The position numbers were made by a program, and so were the translations under genes. The notes below the pieces were generated by a model. The model did no database searches. It saw only the letters and a program-made list of their open reading frames with translations, and was not told the DNA's origin. Source: Planococcus shenhongbingii (GTDB lineage: Bacteria > Bacillota > Bacilli > Bacillales_A > Planococcaceae). From it: 64,000 nt of DNA. Each line of letters opens with the position of its first letter. Positions within the stretch are counted from its first letter, which is position 1. This document shows, in pieces, positions 47,590 to 57,243 of this stretch. Location of the stretch: assembly GCF_030413635.1 (NCBI RefSeq), contig NZ_CP129235.1, forward strand, positions 1,302,001-1,366,000, read 5' to 3'.

Positions 47590-48621
47590 ATGGCGCCATT
47601 GAAATACAGCATCTTGGACCAATCACCGATTTCAGAAGGAAGTACACCGCAAGAGGCGTTGAAACACACAGCGATGCTGGCACAGAAAGCGGAAGAGTGG
47701 GGATATACGCGTTTTTGGGTTTCAGAGCATCACGATGCTACAACACTTGCGGGCTCGTCTCCCGAAGTTTTGATCGCTCATCTGGGTGCTGTGACAAACA
47801 CCATTCGCCTCGGGTCAGGCGGAGTTATGCTTCCGCATTATTCAGCATTCAAAGTAGCGGAAAACTTTAAATTATTAGAAGCGCTTTATCCACATCGAAT
47901 TGATGTAGGAGTTGGACGGGCACCAGGCGGCATGCCACGGGCGAGCTATGCTTTAAACGAAGGGCGGAAGCGCGATGTCAGCCGATTCCCGGATCAAATA
48001 GAAGATTTAAGAATGTATTTGACGGATTCTATTCCGGAAGAACATTCTTATTACGGAATGAAAGCGACACCAGTGACAGCTGCTGCTCCTCCAATCTGGA
48101 TGCTTGGGACAGGACAGAGTTCTGCGGAACTGGCAGCCGAAAAAGGCCTCCCTTATATGTTTGCCCAGTTCATCAACGGAGAAGGAGGCCAAAGTTTTGC
48201 AAGGACTTATCGCGACCGCTTTGTATCGAATGATGGCAGTAAACCATACCAGGGTGTTGCTATTTTCATTATGTGCCAGGAAACAGAAGAACAGGCGGAG
48301 TGGGTAGCTTCATCTATGGATTTGGCCCTTGTGATGGGGGCACAAGGCATGCCGTCTAAAGGCACGCCGCCGCCGGAACGGGCAATGAATTATCCTTATT
48401 CAAAATTTGAACGGCTGCTGGTTGAAGAAAATCGCAAGCGGATGATTGTCGGGACGCCTGAACAAGTGGTGGACAGGCTGGAAAAGCTGGCTGCCGGTTA
48501 TGCCGCGGATGAAGTGATGCTTGTAGCTATTGCTTATGATTTTCAAGACAAACTGAAATCTTTCCAATTGATTGCAGAAGAAATGAAGAAGCGTGAAAAA
48601 AGCAGACGGCCACAGAAATAA
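47590..48621 (+). CDS. luciferase-like (LLM) flavin-dependent monooxygenase
   Basis: 343-residue TIM-barrel protein of the bacterial luciferase-like family, MsnO8/YceB type. Characteristic stretches: SILDQSPISEG at the start, WVSEHHDATTLAGSSPEVL near residue 43, RLGSGGVMLPHYSAFKVAE near 73, RIDVGVGRAPGG near 103, and the C-terminal VGTPEQVVDRL near 290. It probably uses FMNH2 or F420-like cofactor chemistry; the substrate is unknown. AGGAGG precedes the ATG, and it is likely co-transcribed with the YtpA-like gene. Confidence 0.88.
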   Translation: MAPLKYSILDQSPISEGSTPQEALKHTAMLAQKAEEWGYTRFWVSEHHDATTLAGSSPEVLIAHLGAVTNTIRLGSGGVMLPHYSAFKVAENFKLLEALYPHRIDVGVGRAPGGMPRASYALNEGRKRDVSRFPDQIEDLRMYLTDSIPEEHSYYGMKATPVTAAAPPIWMLGTGQSSAELAAEKGLPYMFAQFINGEGGQSFARTYRDRFVSNDGSKPYQGVAIFIMCQETEEQAEWVASSMDLALVMGAQGMPSKGTPPPERAMNYPYSKFERLLVEENRKRMIVGTPEQVVDRLEKLAAGYAADEVMLVAIAYDFQDKLKSFQLIAEEMKKREKSRRPQK

Positions 48622-48716
48622 ATTCGATGATGTATCAGCTTTAAATTATTAGCAGGGAAGGTTTTCGTTAAAAGACCGGGTGAAACTGAAAGTATAGTTT
48701 TGTATTTCTAATTTAA

Positions 48717-48755
48717 AAAACCGAGCAGTCTTCCAATGAAGACTACTCGGTTTTT
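48717..48755. terminator. bidirectional terminator
   Basis: AAAACCGAG-C-AGTCTTC pairs with GAAGACT-A-CTCGGTTTTT around CAAT. It serves the LLM gene and the convergent M20 peptidase gene. Confidence 0.9.
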
Positions 48756-48775
48756 ATTCATTTATTGTTAGGAAT

Positions 48776-49927
48776 TTACGCTAAAAACTTTTTTGCAATG
48801 TCCTTATAAAGTTGAATACTGCTCAGATATTCATCAACTTCAACATATTCATCCGGCTGATGGGCAAGCTTTGTATCGCCTGGACCTAATACGATGATGG
48901 GGAACTTCTTACTCGCTTGGGAAAATTGTGAGCCGTCGGTATATCCTGTCATTCCCCCAAGCGCAGTCGTACCGCCCTTTGCTTTCACTGCGTCTTGAAC
49001 CACTTGGACAAAAGGATCCTCACGTGAATTCCTTAAAGAAGGCTGATCGTTTAATATCCGGATATCTGCCTTTAGGTCCGGATATCTTAGGTTCGCAGAT
49101 TGGATGATCTGTTCAATTTGCCCGATAATTTGTTGATGGTTCTGGGAAGGGACCGTACGGATATCGATATTTACCATACAGCGGTCTGGCACGACATTTG
49201 TGTTGGATCCGCCACTGATGACGTTGACACTAAATGTAGCGCCGCCCAGCAAATCGTCTTCCTCAAATTGCATTTTAAATTCTTCCCCTAATAACTTATG
49301 GATGATTTCATTCATATGAATCACCGCATTCGTTCCCATATCCGGCATCGAGCCATGGGCAGTTTTTCCATAAGTAATAATTTGTGGCCATAATGCACCT
49401 TTATGGGCAATCTTGATTTGATTTCGAGTCGGTTCCGCGACAATCAAGGCATCCAGCGGATCAGCGTAGCCTAATGCCGTCAGTTGTTTGGCGCCGACTG
49501 CTCCTGCTTCTTCACCGACTGTGGCCAAAAGTGTAATGCTGCCTTTTTTGGGGAGGCCTTCTTTTTTCAGCGAAACCATAGCGAGCACACAGGCTGCGAG
49601 TCCGCTTTTCATATCGCAGGCACCGCGCCCATAAATTTTGCCGTCTTGTTCTTCGGCTGCGAAAGGATCATGTTCCCATTCGATTTCACCTGTCGGGACA
49701 ACATCCATATGGCCAGTGAACCCGAGGGCAGGACCTTCTTCTTCACCTTTTATATGTGCAATTAAATTGGCCCGATTGTTGTCATATTCCACGAACTCAT
49801 TTTCTATGCCATGCTCATCGAAAAGGATTTTCAATCTTTTGGCGACCTCCGTTTCATTTCCGGGAGGGTTGACACTTTTGATTTGAATTAATTCTTTCAA
49901 TAATGATTTGGCTTGTTCCTGATCCAT
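48776..49927 (-). CDS. M20-family metallopeptidase (ArgE/DapE/ACY1-like)
   Basis: 383-residue zinc-dependent amidohydrolase. Metal and catalytic residues are clear: TGHMDVVP near residue 71, YGRGACDMKSG near 100 (bridging Asp), the catalytic pair in ATVGEEAG near 134, Glu of VAEPT near 160, and the last His in KLAHQPDEYVEVDEY near 357. A dimerisation domain with GKTAHGSMPDMGTNA lies at about 175-290. The group includes acetylornithine deacetylase and succinyl-diaminopimelate desuccinylase; the exact substrate is open. GAGGTGAT precedes the ATG. Confidence 0.9.
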   Translation of the reverse strand: MDQEQAKSLLKELIQIKSVNPPGNETEVAKRLKILFDEHGIENEFVEYDNNRANLIAHIKGEEEGPALGFTGHMDVVPTGEIEWEHDPFAAEEQDGKIYGRGACDMKSGLAACVLAMVSLKKEGLPKKGSITLLATVGEEAGAVGAKQLTALGYADPLDALIVAEPTRNQIKIAHKGALWPQIITYGKTAHGSMPDMGTNAVIHMNEIIHKLLGEEFKMQFEEDDLLGGATFSVNVISGGSNTNVVPDRCMVNIDIRTVPSQNHQQIIGQIEQIIQSANLRYPDLKADIRILNDQPSLRNSREDPFVQVVQDAVKAKGGTTALGGMTGYTDGSQFSQASKKFPIIVLGPGDTKLAHQPDEYVEVDEYLSSIQLYKDIAKKFLA

Positions 49928-50120
49928 TTGATCACCTCAGATGTTAATTTACCCTTCTTTTCGGCAATTATGCGCTGGAAAAATTAACCGCGGCGATTTG
50001 TATAAAAGCGAGACCTGGAATTATAATAAATCAAAAAGAAGTGCAGCATGAGGGAAATGCTCTGTCTGCAAGGAGATACCTAAGTTTTGATAGAGAAAAT
50101 CGCTGCGGGAGGGGATCAGC

Positions 50121-51140
50121 ATGTTGGGTAGAGTTAAAATTGTTTCCTGTTTCGGATTGCTGCTCTTTTTAGCTGCTGCCGGTTGTTCGGTGGAGCGAGA
50201 AGAAAACACTCAGAGCCAAACAGCTAGAGGAGAAATAACCATTCAAAAGACTTGGCTTTATCAGCTGCAAAATACCAATCCGGTTCAAATTGCCGATAGC
50301 GGTTATGAAATTGCGGTCATCGATCCAACGGTCGATGGGAAAACGCGCTTCACAAAAGAACAAATAGATAAAATTAAAGCGAGCGGCACGACAGTTTTGG
50401 CGTATCTCAGCATAGGGGAAGCAAGTGCTTATTTGCCTTATTGGCAGACGGCATGGGGTGTTGAAGAAGAAGGCATAATAAATGTAGCAGAAGATGCACC
50501 TGAGTGGATTGGCCGTAAGCCGAATCCGGACTGGCCAGAAAGCGTAAAAGTGCGATATTGGGACGAACATTGGTGGAACATATTAGAGCCAGAACTGGAT
50601 AAAATCAAAGGTGCCGGTTTTGATGGCCTATACCTGGACATAGTTGACGCTTATTTTTATTGGGGAGATAAAGCGACTTATTTACACGAACCGCATCTTG
50701 CTGCGGACCCGCAAAATGAGAAGGAGGCTGCAGAACGGATGATGAATTTGGTAAAGCGGATTTCAGCAGAGGCCAAAGAAAGTTCTCCTGATTTTCAAGT
50801 GTTTCCGCAAAACGCCGAAAGCATCTTTGATTATGATGACGGTTCATATTTAACTGCCATTGATGGAATAGGGGCGGAAGATCTTTGGTATGATGAAGCA
50901 GAAAAAAGCGGCGATGTGAAAGAACGTCTTCCTTATTTGGAGATGGTCAGAGATGCAGGAAAGGAAGTTCTTTCAATCGATTATGTGTTGACGGAATCAA
51001 TGGACCCCGACGACCGCATGCGAATCGAGGATTATAAGAAGCGCTGTGCCGAAAAAGACTTTTTCTGTTTTCCGGCTATGATGGACCGGGAATTGGACAA
51101 GCAGATTTCTCATGAAGAACACGGTAATGGAGGACATTAA
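50121..51140 (+). CDS. TM1410/GH114-like glycoside hydrolase lipoprotein
   Basis: 339-residue lipoprotein: signal peptide of about 21 residues with lipobox AAGC, then a TIM-barrel domain of the TM1410 (endo-alpha-1,4-polygalactosaminidase, GH114-like) type. Typical pieces are YEIAVIDPT near residue 62, VLAYLSIGEA near 92, RYWDEHWWNILEPELD near 145, GFDGLYLDIVDAYFYW near 166, and DYVLTE near 290. It may cleave galactosamine-rich surface polysaccharide; activity is inferred. GGAGGGGATC precedes the ATG. It precedes the UvrA-like gene by 32 bp. Confidence 0.85.
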   Translation: MLGRVKIVSCFGLLLFLAAAGCSVEREENTQSQTARGEITIQKTWLYQLQNTNPVQIADSGYEIAVIDPTVDGKTRFTKEQIDKIKASGTTVLAYLSIGEASAYLPYWQTAWGVEEEGIINVAEDAPEWIGRKPNPDWPESVKVRYWDEHWWNILEPELDKIKGAGFDGLYLDIVDAYFYWGDKATYLHEPHLAADPQNEKEAAERMMNLVKRISAEAKESSPDFQVFPQNAESIFDYDDGSYLTAIDGIGAEDLWYDEAEKSGDVKERLPYLEMVRDAGKEVLSIDYVLTESMDPDDRMRIEDYKKRCAEKDFFCFPAMMDRELDKQISHEEHGNGGH

Positions 51141-51172
51141 AATTTAGCGATTTCTGTTGAGGAGGAGAAGGC

Positions 51173-53626
51173 ATGACAGACTTTATTCAAATTAAAGAAG
51201 CTGCAGAAAACAATTTGAAAAACATCTCCGTGAATATTCCCAAAAACAAGTTTGTGGTGATTACAGGTCCATCTGGCTCCGGAAAATCGACATTGGCAAT
51301 TGATATTCTCCAGCGGGAAAGCCAGCGGCAATATTTTGAAATGAACGGCATGACAACGAATTTTATCAATAAACCAAAAGTTGGATCGATTATGGGGTTG
51401 TCGCCGTCTGTCGGGGTCAGCCAGAATACGACGACCAACCGCAATCCCCGCTCGACTGTAGGAACGGTTACGGATATGTATACGTACTTAAGAGTCATTT
51501 ATGAAAAATTAGGAGAGCGGGAATGTCCGAATTGCCGTGCCATGGTAAAAAAGCCAGCCGATTTGGACGAAGAAAGTCTGGTGATGCCGTGTCCGAACTG
51601 TGGTTTTCAGATGAAAAACCTGAACAAAGCCCATTTTTCATTCAATACTTTGGAAGGGGCTTGTGAAACTTGTCTGGGTTTAGGAAAGACATTGAGCATC
51701 CGGAAAGAGCTGGTATTTGACGAAGAACGGAGCTTGAATACGGGAGCAGTCAGAATCTGGTTTCAAAATTTGAATGATTATTACGGACTCGTGTTAAAAG
51801 CGGCTGCTAAACATTATGGTTTTGAGTTTGATGCAGATATGCCGTTAAAAGATTATAGCCCGGAACAGCGGGACTTGCTGTATTACGGAGTGGAAAGCGA
51901 GCAGTTTAAGAGACATTTTCCGGACATAGCACCTCCAAAAACAACCAATAAAGGGAAGTTTGAAGGGATATTGACAGCGATGTGGAGGAGGTACAGAGAA
52001 AGAGAAGGCGTTTCAAACGAGGCCGTCTATTTTTATCATCAAACCTGTCCGGAATGCCAGGGCGAAAAACTGAAAAAAGAAAGCCGGCAAGTGTTGGTGG
52101 CCAGCAAGCCGATCTCTGAAGTTTCCCGGATACCGCTGGATGAAATCCTTGGATGGATCCAGGAAATCGCAAAGGAATTAGAAGACAGGGAAGGTTCCAT
52201 TGCCAGATCACTTGTTTTTGAATTGAAAGTGAAAATCGAGCGGATTGTCAGTGTCGGACTCGGCTATTTGTCCATGGACCGGCAATCGGTCACGTTATCG
52301 GGCGGAGAATCGCAGCGTCTCCGGTTGGCAACCATTCTTGGATCTGCCTTGTCCGGGGTCCTTTACATCCTTGATGAGCCGACTGCGGGCCTTCACCCAA
52401 AAGACACTGAAGGACTCTTAAAAGTCTTGAAGCAATTGCGGGATCTCGACAATACGGTGCTGGTGATTGAACATGACGTGGATGTGATGGAACACGCTGA
52501 TTGGATTATTGACATTGGCCCAGGAGCAGGAATGCGGGGCGGTGAAATCGTCGGGCAAGGCACGTTGGAATCCTTGATGAGCCAGGAACAATCGGTAACC
52601 GGGGCATACCTAAAAGAAACGTATCATCCGAAGCAGAAGAGAAGAGCCGGCAATGGCCAAGAAATCACAGTCTATAACGCTGTCAAAAACAATTTGAAAA
52701 ACGTCACCGTTTCATTTCCGCTCGGCTGTTTTATCGCTGTAACGGGTGTATCCGGATCAGGGAAATCTTCGCTTCTTTTTGATGTCTTGGCAGCAAGCGC
52801 GGAAGAAGACCATATAAAAGAAGGATATAGCCGAATTGAAGGGATGGAAGCGATTGGCCGGATCGTGACCGTTGACCAATCCGCGCTGAGCAGAATGCAG
52901 CGGTCCAATGTCGCTACGTATACGGAAGTCTATACTTTATTCCGGACTCTTTTCGCCAAACTGCCGGAATCGGTAAAGCGGCAGCTGACCGCTAAGCATT
53001 TCTCTTTCAATACGGAAGGCGGGCGCTGTGAGCATTGCCAAGGAATGGGATATGTCTTTGTCAATATGCATTTCCTGCCGGATCTGGAAGTGATGTGTCC
53101 GGTATGCAGCGGGAAACGTTTTAAAGAAGAAGTCCTGGAAGTGACGTATCAAGGGCATTCCATTTCAAGCATTCTGGACCTCAGCATTGAAGAAAGCATG
53201 CCGCTGTTTTTAGAGAATAAGAAAGTGATGGCGACGATAAGTTTACTTCTCGAAGTGGGCCTTGGTTATTTGAAATGGGGCCAGACGCTTACAACTTTGT
53301 CTGGCGGGGAAGCTCAACGGCTGAAACTCGCCAAGGAATTAAACAAACCGGCGAAAGGGCAAACTTTATATATTCTTGACGAGCCATCGACCGGCTTGCA
53401 TCCGAATGACGTCAAACAGCTGCTCTTATTGCTCAATAAATTGGTTGATGCCGGCAATACGGTCATCATTGTCGAGCACAATACGGAAATGATCCAGGAA
53501 ACCGATTGGATTATCGACTTGGGACCGGTAGGCGGAGAAGCTGGAGGGTTCATCGTAGCGGAAGGGACGCCGGAACAAGTCGCCAAAAATGCGGCTTCTT
53601 ATACAGGGGCGTATTTGAAAGTTTAA
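51173..53626 (+). CDS. UvrA-like ABC ATPase lacking the UvrB-binding domain
   Basis: 817-residue paralogue of excinuclease subunit A (true UvrA is about 940-960). Two ABC modules: Walker A GPSGSGKSTLA near residue 33 and GVSGSGKSSLLF near 525, signatures TLSGGESQRL and TLSGGEAQRL, Walker B LYILDEPTAGLHP and LYILDEPSTGLHP. Zinc modules are CPNC-CPNC near 118-145 and CEHC-CPVC near 622-648. The roughly 130-residue UvrB-binding region that should lie between YEKLGERECPNC and the next CPNC is absent. Such short UvrA paralogues are linked to drug or DNA-binding-toxin tolerance rather than standard excision repair. GAGGAGGAG precedes the ATG. Confidence 0.9.
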   Translation: MTDFIQIKEAAENNLKNISVNIPKNKFVVITGPSGSGKSTLAIDILQRESQRQYFEMNGMTTNFINKPKVGSIMGLSPSVGVSQNTTTNRNPRSTVGTVTDMYTYLRVIYEKLGERECPNCRAMVKKPADLDEESLVMPCPNCGFQMKNLNKAHFSFNTLEGACETCLGLGKTLSIRKELVFDEERSLNTGAVRIWFQNLNDYYGLVLKAAAKHYGFEFDADMPLKDYSPEQRDLLYYGVESEQFKRHFPDIAPPKTTNKGKFEGILTAMWRRYREREGVSNEAVYFYHQTCPECQGEKLKKESRQVLVASKPISEVSRIPLDEILGWIQEIAKELEDREGSIARSLVFELKVKIERIVSVGLGYLSMDRQSVTLSGGESQRLRLATILGSALSGVLYILDEPTAGLHPKDTEGLLKVLKQLRDLDNTVLVIEHDVDVMEHADWIIDIGPGAGMRGGEIVGQGTLESLMSQEQSVTGAYLKETYHPKQKRRAGNGQEITVYNAVKNNLKNVTVSFPLGCFIAVTGVSGSGKSSLLFDVLAASAEEDHIKEGYSRIEGMEAIGRIVTVDQSALSRMQRSNVATYTEVYTLFRTLFAKLPESVKRQLTAKHFSFNTEGGRCEHCQGMGYVFVNMHFLPDLEVMCPVCSGKRFKEEVLEVTYQGHSISSILDLSIEESMPLFLENKKVMATISLLLEVGLGYLKWGQTLTTLSGGEAQRLKLAKELNKPAKGQTLYILDEPSTGLHPNDVKQLLLLLNKLVDAGNTVIIVEHNTEMIQETDWIIDLGPVGGEAGGFIVAEGTPEQVAKNAASYTGAYLKV

Positions 53627-54058
53627 GATGAAAGTGCATTTTTTCCGGTTCCAAATAAATACAGGTAGCTCTGCAATGATTATAAACGGATTTTCAGATT
53701 ATTCCTGCGCAAACTCCTTTGCACATAGAATGGACGTGAAAAGAGGAAAGTAATAGTGCTTTTAACAATTTTGGAGATGTTTTGATCATTATCTATCTTT
53801 TTTAGGAAATCCTGTTAAAAAAGTTCCGAAAAATCAAAAAGTTAAAAGAGGAGAGAAAAAACAATAGCTATATTACCCAAACCGTGGTAAATTAAAAATT
53901 GATTTTATGAAATTTTTGTTTAATTCGTTCTTTTCTAGGTATAGAAGGGGTTAGATTTAAAATTTCCTGCTGTACAAGGAGGTTCCGTGTCACAAGAAAT
54001 AATTTACACATTAACTGTTGGGGTGTAGCATCAAGAGAAATTAACAGGGGGAATATTA
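53627..54058. other. AT-rich intergenic region before sstT
   Basis: 432 bases with no convincing coding frame. AAGGAGG at 53978-53984 is followed by a GTG after 4 bases, but that frame (GTGTCACAAGAAATAATTTAC) soon ends. No terminator with a clear T-run follows the UvrA-like gene. It likely holds the sstT promoter and leader. Confidence 0.5.
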
Positions 54059-55330
54059 ATGAAAGTGTTAAAAATGTGGAATCGCTTAAGTATCGTAAAG
54101 CAAATCTTGATTGGCTTGATTGTTGGGATTATCTTGGCTGTTTCGGTTCCGGAAGCAGCAAAATCTTTAACCATTTTCGGGGCATTATTTGTAGGAGCAT
54201 TGAAAGCAATCGCTCCGGTATTAGTGCTGTTTTTGGTTATGGCATCGATTGCCCAGCACAAAAAGGGCCAGCAAACCAATATGAAATCAATCGTCTTCCT
54301 TTACCTATTAGGAACGTTTTTAGCGGGATTAATAGCCGTAATCGCTAGTTTTATATTCCCGGTAAGTATAAGCCTTACTCAGGGCGCTGAAGATCTGGCG
54401 GCTCCTGGAAGTGCAATTGAAGTAATCAAAACCTTGGTATTGAACGTTGTCGATAATCCGGCCAACGCTCTTATCAATGCGAACTATATCGGCATTTTAG
54501 CTTGGGCAATTGTCCTTGGGCTGGCATTAAGAAATGCCGCTGATACAACAAAAACCTTAATCACAAATTTCTCTGATGCTGTTGCCAAATTGGTCGGCTG
54601 GGTCATTAAACTTGCGCCACTTGGTATCATGGGTCTAGTAATTGAGTCGATTACGGCAAACGGCCTTGAGTCGCTGTTAAGCTATGGAAAATTGCTTGCT
54701 CTTTTGATTGGCTGTATGCTTTTTGTAGCTCTTGTGGTCAATCCACTGATTGTCTATATAAACATCCGCAAAAACCCATATCCGCTTGTATTTAGATGTT
54801 TACGAGAAAGCGGCATTACTGCCTTCTTTACACGCAGCTCGGCAGCGAATATTCCTGTGAATATGACATTATGTGAAAAACTAGGTTTGGATAAAGACAC
54901 TTATTCAGTATCCATTCCATTAGGTGCTACGGTTAATATGGCAGGAGCGGCAGTTACGATTTCTGTTCTGACTCTTGCTGCAGTGCATACACTTGGCATC
55001 CAAGTGGACATTCCTACCGCTATTATCCTGAGCGTACTGGCAGCTATCTGTGCATGCGGGGCTTCTGGCGTTGCTGGTGGTTCACTGCTGCTGATTCCAT
55101 TAGCGTGTAGCTTATTTGGAATTCCGAATGATGTAGCGATGCAAGTCGTAGGTGTAGGGTTCATCATTGGGGTATTGCAAGATTCATTTGAAACATCACT
55201 TAACTCTTCAACAGACGTCCTTTTCACAGCAACGGCTGAATATAAGAAGCGTCTGCAAGAAGGAGAAGCAGTGGCTATCAATAAAGCGTTCGATATCCAA
55301 AAACCTTCGGAAGACCTGGTGGAAAGTTAA
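54059..55330 (+). CDS. sstT: serine/threonine:Na+ symporter
   Basis: 423-residue member of the glutamate-transporter-like (DAACS) family, SstT type. Eight membrane helices and two re-entrant loops are expected; the serine-rich HP1 loop is [20 protein letters not shown] near residue 260, followed by the Na+-site region [13 protein letters not shown] near 284 and the HP2-like [15 protein letters not shown] near 332. It imports serine and threonine with sodium, again tied to the Na+ gradient set by Mrp. AGGGGG precedes the ATG. Confidence 0.94.
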   Translation: MKVLKMWNRLSIVKQILIGLIVGIILAVSVPEAAKSLTIFGALFVGALKAIAPVLVLFLVMASIAQHKKGQQTNMKSIVFLYLLGTFLAGLIAVIASFIFPVSISLTQGAEDLAAPGSAIEVIKTLVLNVVDNPANALINANYIGILAWAIVLGLALRNAADTTKTLITNFSDAVAKLVGWVIKLAPLGIMGLVIESITANGLESLLSYGKLLALLIGCMLFVALVVNPLIVYINIRKNPYPLVFRCLRESGITAFFTRSSAANIPVNMTLCEKLGLDKDTYSVSIPLGATVNMAGAAVTISVLTLAAVHTLGIQVDIPTAIILSVLAAICACGASGVAGGSLLLIPLACSLFGIPNDVAMQVVGVGFIIGVLQDSFETSLNSSTDVLFTATAEYKKRLQEGEAVAINKAFDIQKPSEDLVES

Positions 55331-55363
55331 ACTAATTTAGCAATCAAAATTAAATGAAAATCA

Positions 55364-55411
55364 AAGAGGGCAACCAGCTTGGGATCAAGCTGGCTGCCCT
55401 CTTATTTTTTG
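55364..55411 (+). terminator. terminator after sstT
   Basis: AAGAGGGCA-A-CCAGCTTG pairs with CAAGCTGG-C-TGCCCTCTT around GGAT, then ATTTTTT. Confidence 0.93.
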
Positions 55412-55530
55412 CTTTTTTAGGGTGTCTTCGCGAAAGCATTTGAGAAACGGCGGATGTCCGCAAAGTGGTTGGACACCTTTACGAACAGTTGTAGATGTTT
55501 ACGAAAAAAAAGTTAATTAATATTGCCAAT

Positions 55531-55547
55531 TATACCTTTTAGGTATA
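55531..55547. promoter_or_regulatory. inverted repeat upstream of the DUF4386 gene
   Basis: TATACC, TTTTA, GGTATA: perfect 6-bp arms. No T-run follows. A CodY-box-like ATAATTCAGAAAATT (three mismatches to the consensus) lies at 55563-55577. Confidence 0.35.
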
Positions 55548-55592
55548 GTGTTAAATTAAAAAATAATTCAGAAAATTCTGTTTATAAAGAAG

Positions 55593-55703
55593 GTGAGCCG
55601 AAGATTTCCTAAATCCAAAACTTTGTATTCCTTATTACCGGAAGTCGCGGAAGTTTTAAAGTTTAGTGGCATTATATGGGGTGTTAAAAACATCGGTGCA
55701 TAA
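55593..55703 (+). CDS. possible 36-residue leader peptide
   Basis: A GTG-initiated frame (MSRRFPKSKTLYSLLPEVAE and 16 more residues) ends 60 bp before the DUF4386 start. AAAGAAGG abuts the GTG, so the ribosome-binding site is poor. It could be a leader peptide, a decayed gene or chance. Confidence 0.2.
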   Translation: MSRRFPKSKTLYSLLPEVAEVLKFSGIIWGVKNIGA

Positions 55704-55762
55704 AACAACTGTTTTTTATTGCTTTGTCAATTGTTGAATTCAAAAAAATTGGAGAGATCAAA

Positions 55763-56515
55763 ATGACAAGCATTATTGCCGAAAAATCACATCTTTTTTA
55801 TGCAAGAGTCGCTGGACTTGGATTGCTGATAGTAATTCTAACCACCTTAATTCTCAATATGTTCGTGTTCGGAAGCTTATTTATACCAGGAGATGCAGCA
55901 GCAACTGTAACTAGCATTACTGCGAATGACTTGTTATTCCGTTTAGGAATTGCAGTTTTCACCCTCGTGATTGTTTTGGAGGTAGTCGTAGCTTGGGCAC
56001 TTTATACCTTATTAAGACAGGTAGATAAGAGCCTTGCCTTGCTGGCGGTATTGTTTAGGCTGATCTACACCGCTACTTTAGCAGCATCTATTTTTAATTA
56101 TTTAAGTTTGTTGCAGTTGATTCAGCAAGAAATCTACTTGGAGGTGCTGGAAACAAACCAGTTCCATGCACAGGTGATATTCTTAATGGATGCTATTTAT
56201 CATGGTGGATTCATTGGACTCGTTTTTTTGGGCTTTCATTTACTCCTTCTCGGATATTTGGTTTTTAAATCAGCGTTCATGTCCAAAATCATTGGAATAT
56301 TGGTGATGCTGGCAGGGCTAGGCTATCTGTTCGATAACTTTGCCTTTTTATTGGTTGCCAACTACATCGAATACGAAACTATATTTGTTCTGGTGCCATT
56401 CTTTCTTGGAATAATAGGGGAACTAGCATTAGCCATATGGCTATTGGCAAAAGGAAAGAAAATCTCAAAAATGGAGCCGACGAAAGCTAGCTATGAAGAA
56501 GGAGTTAATCCATGA
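55763..56515 (+). CDS. DUF4386 membrane protein
   Basis: 250-residue protein with about six membrane helices from the ATG at 55763, which follows GGAGAG; an in-frame start at 55724 has no site. The DUF4386 pattern is seen in YARVAGLGLLIVILTTL near the N-terminus, ANDLLFRLGIAVFTLVIVLEVVVA near residue 55, LFRLIYTATL near 95, and HGGFIGLVFLGFHLLLLGYL near 145. Function is unknown; relatives occur in many bacilli. The 350-bp upstream region holds possible regulatory repeats. Confidence 0.8.
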   Translation: MTSIIAEKSHLFYARVAGLGLLIVILTTLILNMFVFGSLFIPGDAAATVTSITANDLLFRLGIAVFTLVIVLEVVVAWALYTLLRQVDKSLALLAVLFRLIYTATLAASIFNYLSLLQLIQQEIYLEVLETNQFHAQVIFLMDAIYHGGFIGLVFLGFHLLLLGYLVFKSAFMSKIIGILVMLAGLGYLFDNFAFLLVANYIEYETIFVLVPFFLGIIGELALAIWLLAKGKKISKMEPTKASYEEGVNP

Positions 56516-56639
56516 AAGCCGGCGACCATAAAACAGGGGGACCTTAATTTGAAATGCCAGTGAAAGGGCAGCAGCTAACATATCAGGGCTTTTCAGAAAT
56601 TCATTTTTATCCATCAGTACGCAGATTTGAAAACACAAA

Positions 56640-56679
56640 AGAGAGCAGCTGGCTTAATTAAAAGCCGACTGCTCTTCTT
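56640..56679. terminator. bidirectional terminator
   Basis: AGAGCAG-CT-GGCTT pairs with AAGCC-GA-CTGCTCT around an AT loop, next to the ytqB stop codon. Confidence 0.8.
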
Positions 56680-57243
56680 TTATTTCTTCTTTTTCTTTTT
56701 CTCGATCGCCACCAAAAATGGCGGCGAATGGCGCTGGTTGATAAACTCGTATTTTAATACGTCATAAGAAACCTGTGGCAAGTCCTGGACAAATTCCATG
56801 ACGGCATCCCGTTCTTCGCTGCCGCCGTCGTGGCCGCTGTAAATGACGACAAGCAGCAGCCCCTGTTCTTTCAGAAGGCTTAAACATTGCTCCATTGCCC
56901 CCAAGGTGCTTTGGGCTTTTGTGATGATTCTATGGTCGCCTTTTGGCAAGTAACCCAGATTAAAGACAGCTGCTGCAATCGGTTCCGCTACATACTCGCT
57001 GATTTTTGCATGGCTGTCATGGATCAGTTCGACATGCGTAAATTCTTCCGTGCGCTTTCGTGTAGCATCGATTGCCTCTTGCTGGATATCAAAAGCGAAA
57101 ACCTTGCCGCTTTCACCGGTCAACCCGGCAAGAAAATATGTGTCGTGTCCATTCCCGGCAGTTGCGTCAATGACGATATCTCCCCGGCGGACCGTTTGTT
57201 CCAATAAGCTTTTTGTAAAAGGCAGGACTCGCTGCAGCGTCAT
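56680..57243 (-). CDS. ytqB: tRNA (mnm5s2U34) methyltransferase, YtqB/MnmM
   Basis: 187-residue class I SAM methyltransferase. Motif I is VIDATAGNGHDTYFLAGL near residue 24, motif II VFAFDIQQEA near 48, and NLGYLPKGDHRI near 95 stands where the catalytic motif lies. Recent work assigns YtqB (MnmM) the final methylation of 5-aminomethyl-2-thiouridine in tRNA wobble position in Gram-positive bacteria. It ends in a lysine run. The ATG overlaps the ytqA stop by 4 bp (ATGA). Confidence 0.88.
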   Translation of the reverse strand: MTLQRVLPFTKSLLEQTVRRGDIVIDATAGNGHDTYFLAGLTGESGKVFAFDIQQEAIDATRKRTEEFTHVELIHDSHAKISEYVAEPIAAAVFNLGYLPKGDHRIITKAQSTLGAMEQCLSLLKEQGLLLVVIYSGHDGGSEERDAVMEFVQDLPQVSYDVLKYEFINQRHSPPFLVAIEKKKKKK

